Source: Nocardioides conyzicola (GTDB lineage Bacteria; Actinomycetota; Actinomycetes; Propionibacteriales; Nocardioidaceae). From it: a stretch of DNA of 64,000 bases. The stretch lies in the NCBI RefSeq assembly GCF_039543825.1, contig NZ_BAABKM010000001.1, positions 124,001 to 188,000 of the forward strand. Direction: 5' to 3'. Under the pieces are notes generated by a model. The model saw nothing but the letters and a program-made list of their open reading frames with translations, was not told the origin of the DNA and did no database searches. The translations under genes and the position numbers were made by a program. Below are positions 63,433 through 64,000 of this stretch, in pieces (positions within the stretch are counted from its first letter, which is position 1; every line of letters begins with the position of its first letter).

Positions 63433-64000
63433 GTGCGGGTCGTGGTCGCGCTCGGTGGCAACGCCCTGCTGAGGCGCGGGGAACCCATGACCGCGGAGAA
63501 CCAGCGCTCCAACGTGCGAGGTGCCGCCCCCGCCCTCGCCTCCGTGGCGAAGGCGCACCAGCTGGTGCTCTCCCACGGCAACGGCCCGCAGGTCGGCCTC
63601 CTGGCCCTCCAGGCGGCGGCGTACGAGGACGTCGACCCGTACCCGCTCGACGTCCTCGGCGCCCAGACCGAGGGGATGATCGGCTACGTCCTGGAGCAGG
63701 AGCTGGGCAACGTGATGCCCCGCGACGTGCCGCTGGCCACCATCCTCACCATGGTGCAGGTCGACCCGGCCGACCCGGCGTTCCTCGACCCGACGAAGTT
63801 CGTCGGACCCGTGTACTCACGAGCCGACGCCCACCGGCTCACCGCCGAGAAGAGCTGGGTGTTCAAGCCGGACGGCGACACCTGGCGGCGGGTGGTGCCG
63901 TCCCCGCAACCCCGGCACATCTTCGAGATCCGGCCGATCCGCTGGCTGCTCGAGCACGGCGTCGTCCTCATCTGTGCGGGCGGCGGTGGCGTGCCGACGA
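63433..64000 (+). CDS. arcC: Carbamate kinase (3' end beyond window)
   Basis: The N terminus (M)[15 protein letters not shown] and the [13 protein letters not shown] segment identify the amino-acid kinase family member that transfers phosphate from carbamoyl phosphate to ADP. The stretch [22 protein letters not shown] and ICAGGGGVP are also typical. About 189 of some 310 residues are visible. It starts seven bases after argF. Arginine deiminase (arcA) is not seen and might follow past the right edge. Confidence 0.93.
   Translation, partial: MRVVVALGGNALLRRGEPMTAENQRSNVRGAAPALASVAKAHQLVLSHGNGPQVGLLALQAAAYEDVDPYPLDVLGAQTEGMIGYVLEQELGNVMPRDVPLATILTMVQVDPADPAFLDPTKFVGPVYSRADAHRLTAEKSWVFKPDGDTWRRVVPSPQPRHIFEIRPIRWLLEHGVVLICAGGGGVPT

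Noticed and set aside
58963-63576. A 1537-codon open frame on the minus strand opposite the ATPase and argF genes
   Set aside because: It is antisense to two well-conserved genes, has a low-complexity RD/GV-rich translation and arises from GC-rich third positions. Only its last 146 codons (DUF6325) are a real gene.

Overview
The window is a gene-dense, very GC-rich stretch of an actinobacterial chromosome. Several things point to Nocardioides or a close relative (Nocardioidaceae); this is an inference from gene content and order. They are: the order DAK2-recG-rsmD-coaD-yceD-rpmF-rnc-mutM...smc...ftsY-amtB-glnK-glnD, a lysine-rich HU protein, a CofC/FbiD F420 gene, an NdgR-type IclR regulator divergent from leuCD, and frequent GTG/TTG starts with GTGA or ATGA overlaps. 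I see no rRNA, tRNA, IS element, prophage or CRISPR array, and no gene-free stretch longer than 300 bases.

Layout. (1) 1-4.3 kb: nitrogen operon on the minus strand, amtB, two tandem PII genes and glnD (cut by the left edge), with a GlnR-like box upstream. (2) 4.3-20.6 kb: conserved housekeeping block, mostly minus strand: ftsY, a thioesterase coupled to smc, an MFS exporter, mutM, rnc, rpmF, yceD, coaD, rsmD, recG and a DAK2 protein. (3) 20.8-28.3 kb: rpmB, thiL, a stand-alone Lrp ligand-binding protein, a DUF3515 lipoprotein, ddl, a trans-sulfuration enzyme, gpsA, plsC, cofC and HU. (4) 28.5-33.4 kb: leuCD with divergent ndgR, then the alkylation-repair pair adaA-alkA and ogt. (5) 33.5-50.4 kb: a cell-surface polysaccharide locus with an LCP ligase, six glycosyltransferases, an acyltransferase, a UDP-sugar dehydrogenase, an ABC exporter and a secreted protein of unknown family. 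(6) 50.5-52.4 kb: PiT phosphate transporter operon. (7) 52.4-64 kb: a stress or energy cluster with a drug-type MFS, small DUF7144, SHOCT and DUF6325 proteins, a large LuxR/LAL regulator, a cation P-type ATPase, argF and arcC (cut by the right edge).

The most interesting signal is in region 7. Five transcription units are preceded by the same 18-bp inverted repeat, C(C/T)ACCC-N6-GGGTG(G/A), with at most one half-site mismatch, and a sixth, weaker copy precedes the regulator gene itself. In each case the element ends 21-23 bp upstream of a plausible -10 hexamer, so it would sit about where a class II activator binds. I propose a local regulon controlled by the LuxR/LAL protein encoded at its centre, linking citrulline/carbamoyl-phosphate energy recovery, cation transport and small SHOCT/DUF6325 proteins. 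The motif and spacing are read directly; the regulator assignment is inference.

Other notable points: apparent CTG start codons with good Shine-Dalgarno sites for glnD and yceD, a conversion-like tract between the two PII genes, a perfect 21-bp-arm hairpin after leuD, and paralogous two-domain glycosyltransferases in the polysaccharide locus.
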